Shown one piece after another: positions 45,850 to 45,938 of a DNA stretch of 45,938 nucleotides. A program made the position numbers and the translations under genes. The DNA is from an uncultured Spirochaetales bacterium (GTDB lineage Bacteria > Spirochaetota > Spirochaetia > Sphaerochaetales > Sphaerochaetaceae): positions 1-45,938 of the forward strand of contig CASDXQ010000051.1 of the NCBI GenBank assembly GCA_949285145.1. Direction: 5' to 3'. Each line of letters begins with the position of its first letter. Within the stretch, counting starts at the first letter, position 1. The notes under the pieces are model-generated. The model searched no databases. It worked only from the letters and a program-made list of their open reading frames with translations, and was not told the DNA's origin.

Positions 45850-45938
45850 ATGGCAGTAAGTGATCCAATTGCAGATATGCTGACTAAGATTAGAAATGCT
45901 AGTCAGGCAAAGCATGAGAAAGTAGATATTTCTACAAG
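45850..45938 (+). CDS. rpsH: 30S ribosomal protein S8, 5' part
   Basis: The first 29 codons are present and the gene runs past the end of the window. The sequence [20 protein letters not shown] is the conserved S8 N-terminus. It starts 9 bases after rpsN, continuing the spc part of the ribosomal protein cluster. Confidence 0.93.
   Translation, partial: MAVSDPIADMLTKIRNASQAKHEKVDIST

Noticed and set aside
1..45938. CRISPR array, insertion sequence, prophage or integrase
   Set aside because: No regularly spaced repeats, transposase motifs with terminal repeats, or phage genes were recognised on reading both strands.

Overview
The window looks like a chromosome segment of a spirochaete, probably a gut-type member of the Sphaerochaeta/Treponema side of the phylum. 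The support is mixed. The EF-Tu and RpoC/RpoB reading frames have spirochaete-style sequence, including an Asn in RpoB at the place where most bacteria have the rifampicin-contact Ser531. There is a DUF4954 protein, a family I know mainly from spirochaetes and Bacteroidetes. The tuf gene sits directly at the head of the S10 ribosomal protein cluster, and rpsL-rpsG follow rpoC. This placement is my recognition of family features and not a database result.

Layout. (1) Positions 1-2.9 kb are AT-richer than the rest and look accessory: the end of a GNAT acetyltransferase, a broken DUF2075 (Schlafen group 3-like) helicase gene and a UPF0158 gene. (2) From 2.9 to 7.1 kb are single genes: a UPF0303/DUF336 protein, a small lipoprotein, an orphan glutamyl-tRNA reductase-like protein and a butyrate kinase. 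(3) From 7.2 to 13.5 kb is a sugar-use locus: a LacI regulator, a binding-protein ABC importer (two permeases, no ATPase) and a GH65 disaccharide phosphorylase. A promoter and a LacI-type operator lie in front of the binding-protein gene. (4) From 13.5 to 24.6 kb are DUF4954, DUF1848, a TetR regulator, ClpB, a nitroreductase plus MobA-like nucleotidyltransferase pair, DUF554 and glycogen phosphorylase. (5) From 24.8 to 37.4 kb is the classical block tRNA-Thr, rpmG, tRNA-Trp, secE, nusG, rplKAJL, rpoBC, rpsL, rpsG, closed by a strong terminator. (6) From 37.5 to 45.9 kb are a reverse-strand TSCPD protein and then a consensus promoter with a leader of about 270 nt in front of tuf and the S10/spc ribosomal protein operon, which runs off the window inside rpsH.

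How the genes fit together. The sugar locus imports an alpha-glucoside and splits it by phosphorolysis, which saves ATP. Glycogen phosphorylase does the same for stored glucan. The right half is growth machinery.

The most striking observation is negative. Several genes carry short frame-breaking internal losses: about 65 bp in rpoC, about 85 bp in tuf, roughly 60 bp in the first permease, a one-base loss and a missing 5' end in the DUF2075 gene. Because rpoC and tuf are essential, an assembly or consensus problem is the simplest explanation, but it needs read-level checking. A second pattern is that five stand-alone genes have a -10 hexamer 6-8 nt before their start codon and no Shine-Dalgarno sequence, which suggests leaderless mRNAs. 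I found no CRISPR array, no complete mobile element and no clear new multi-gene system.
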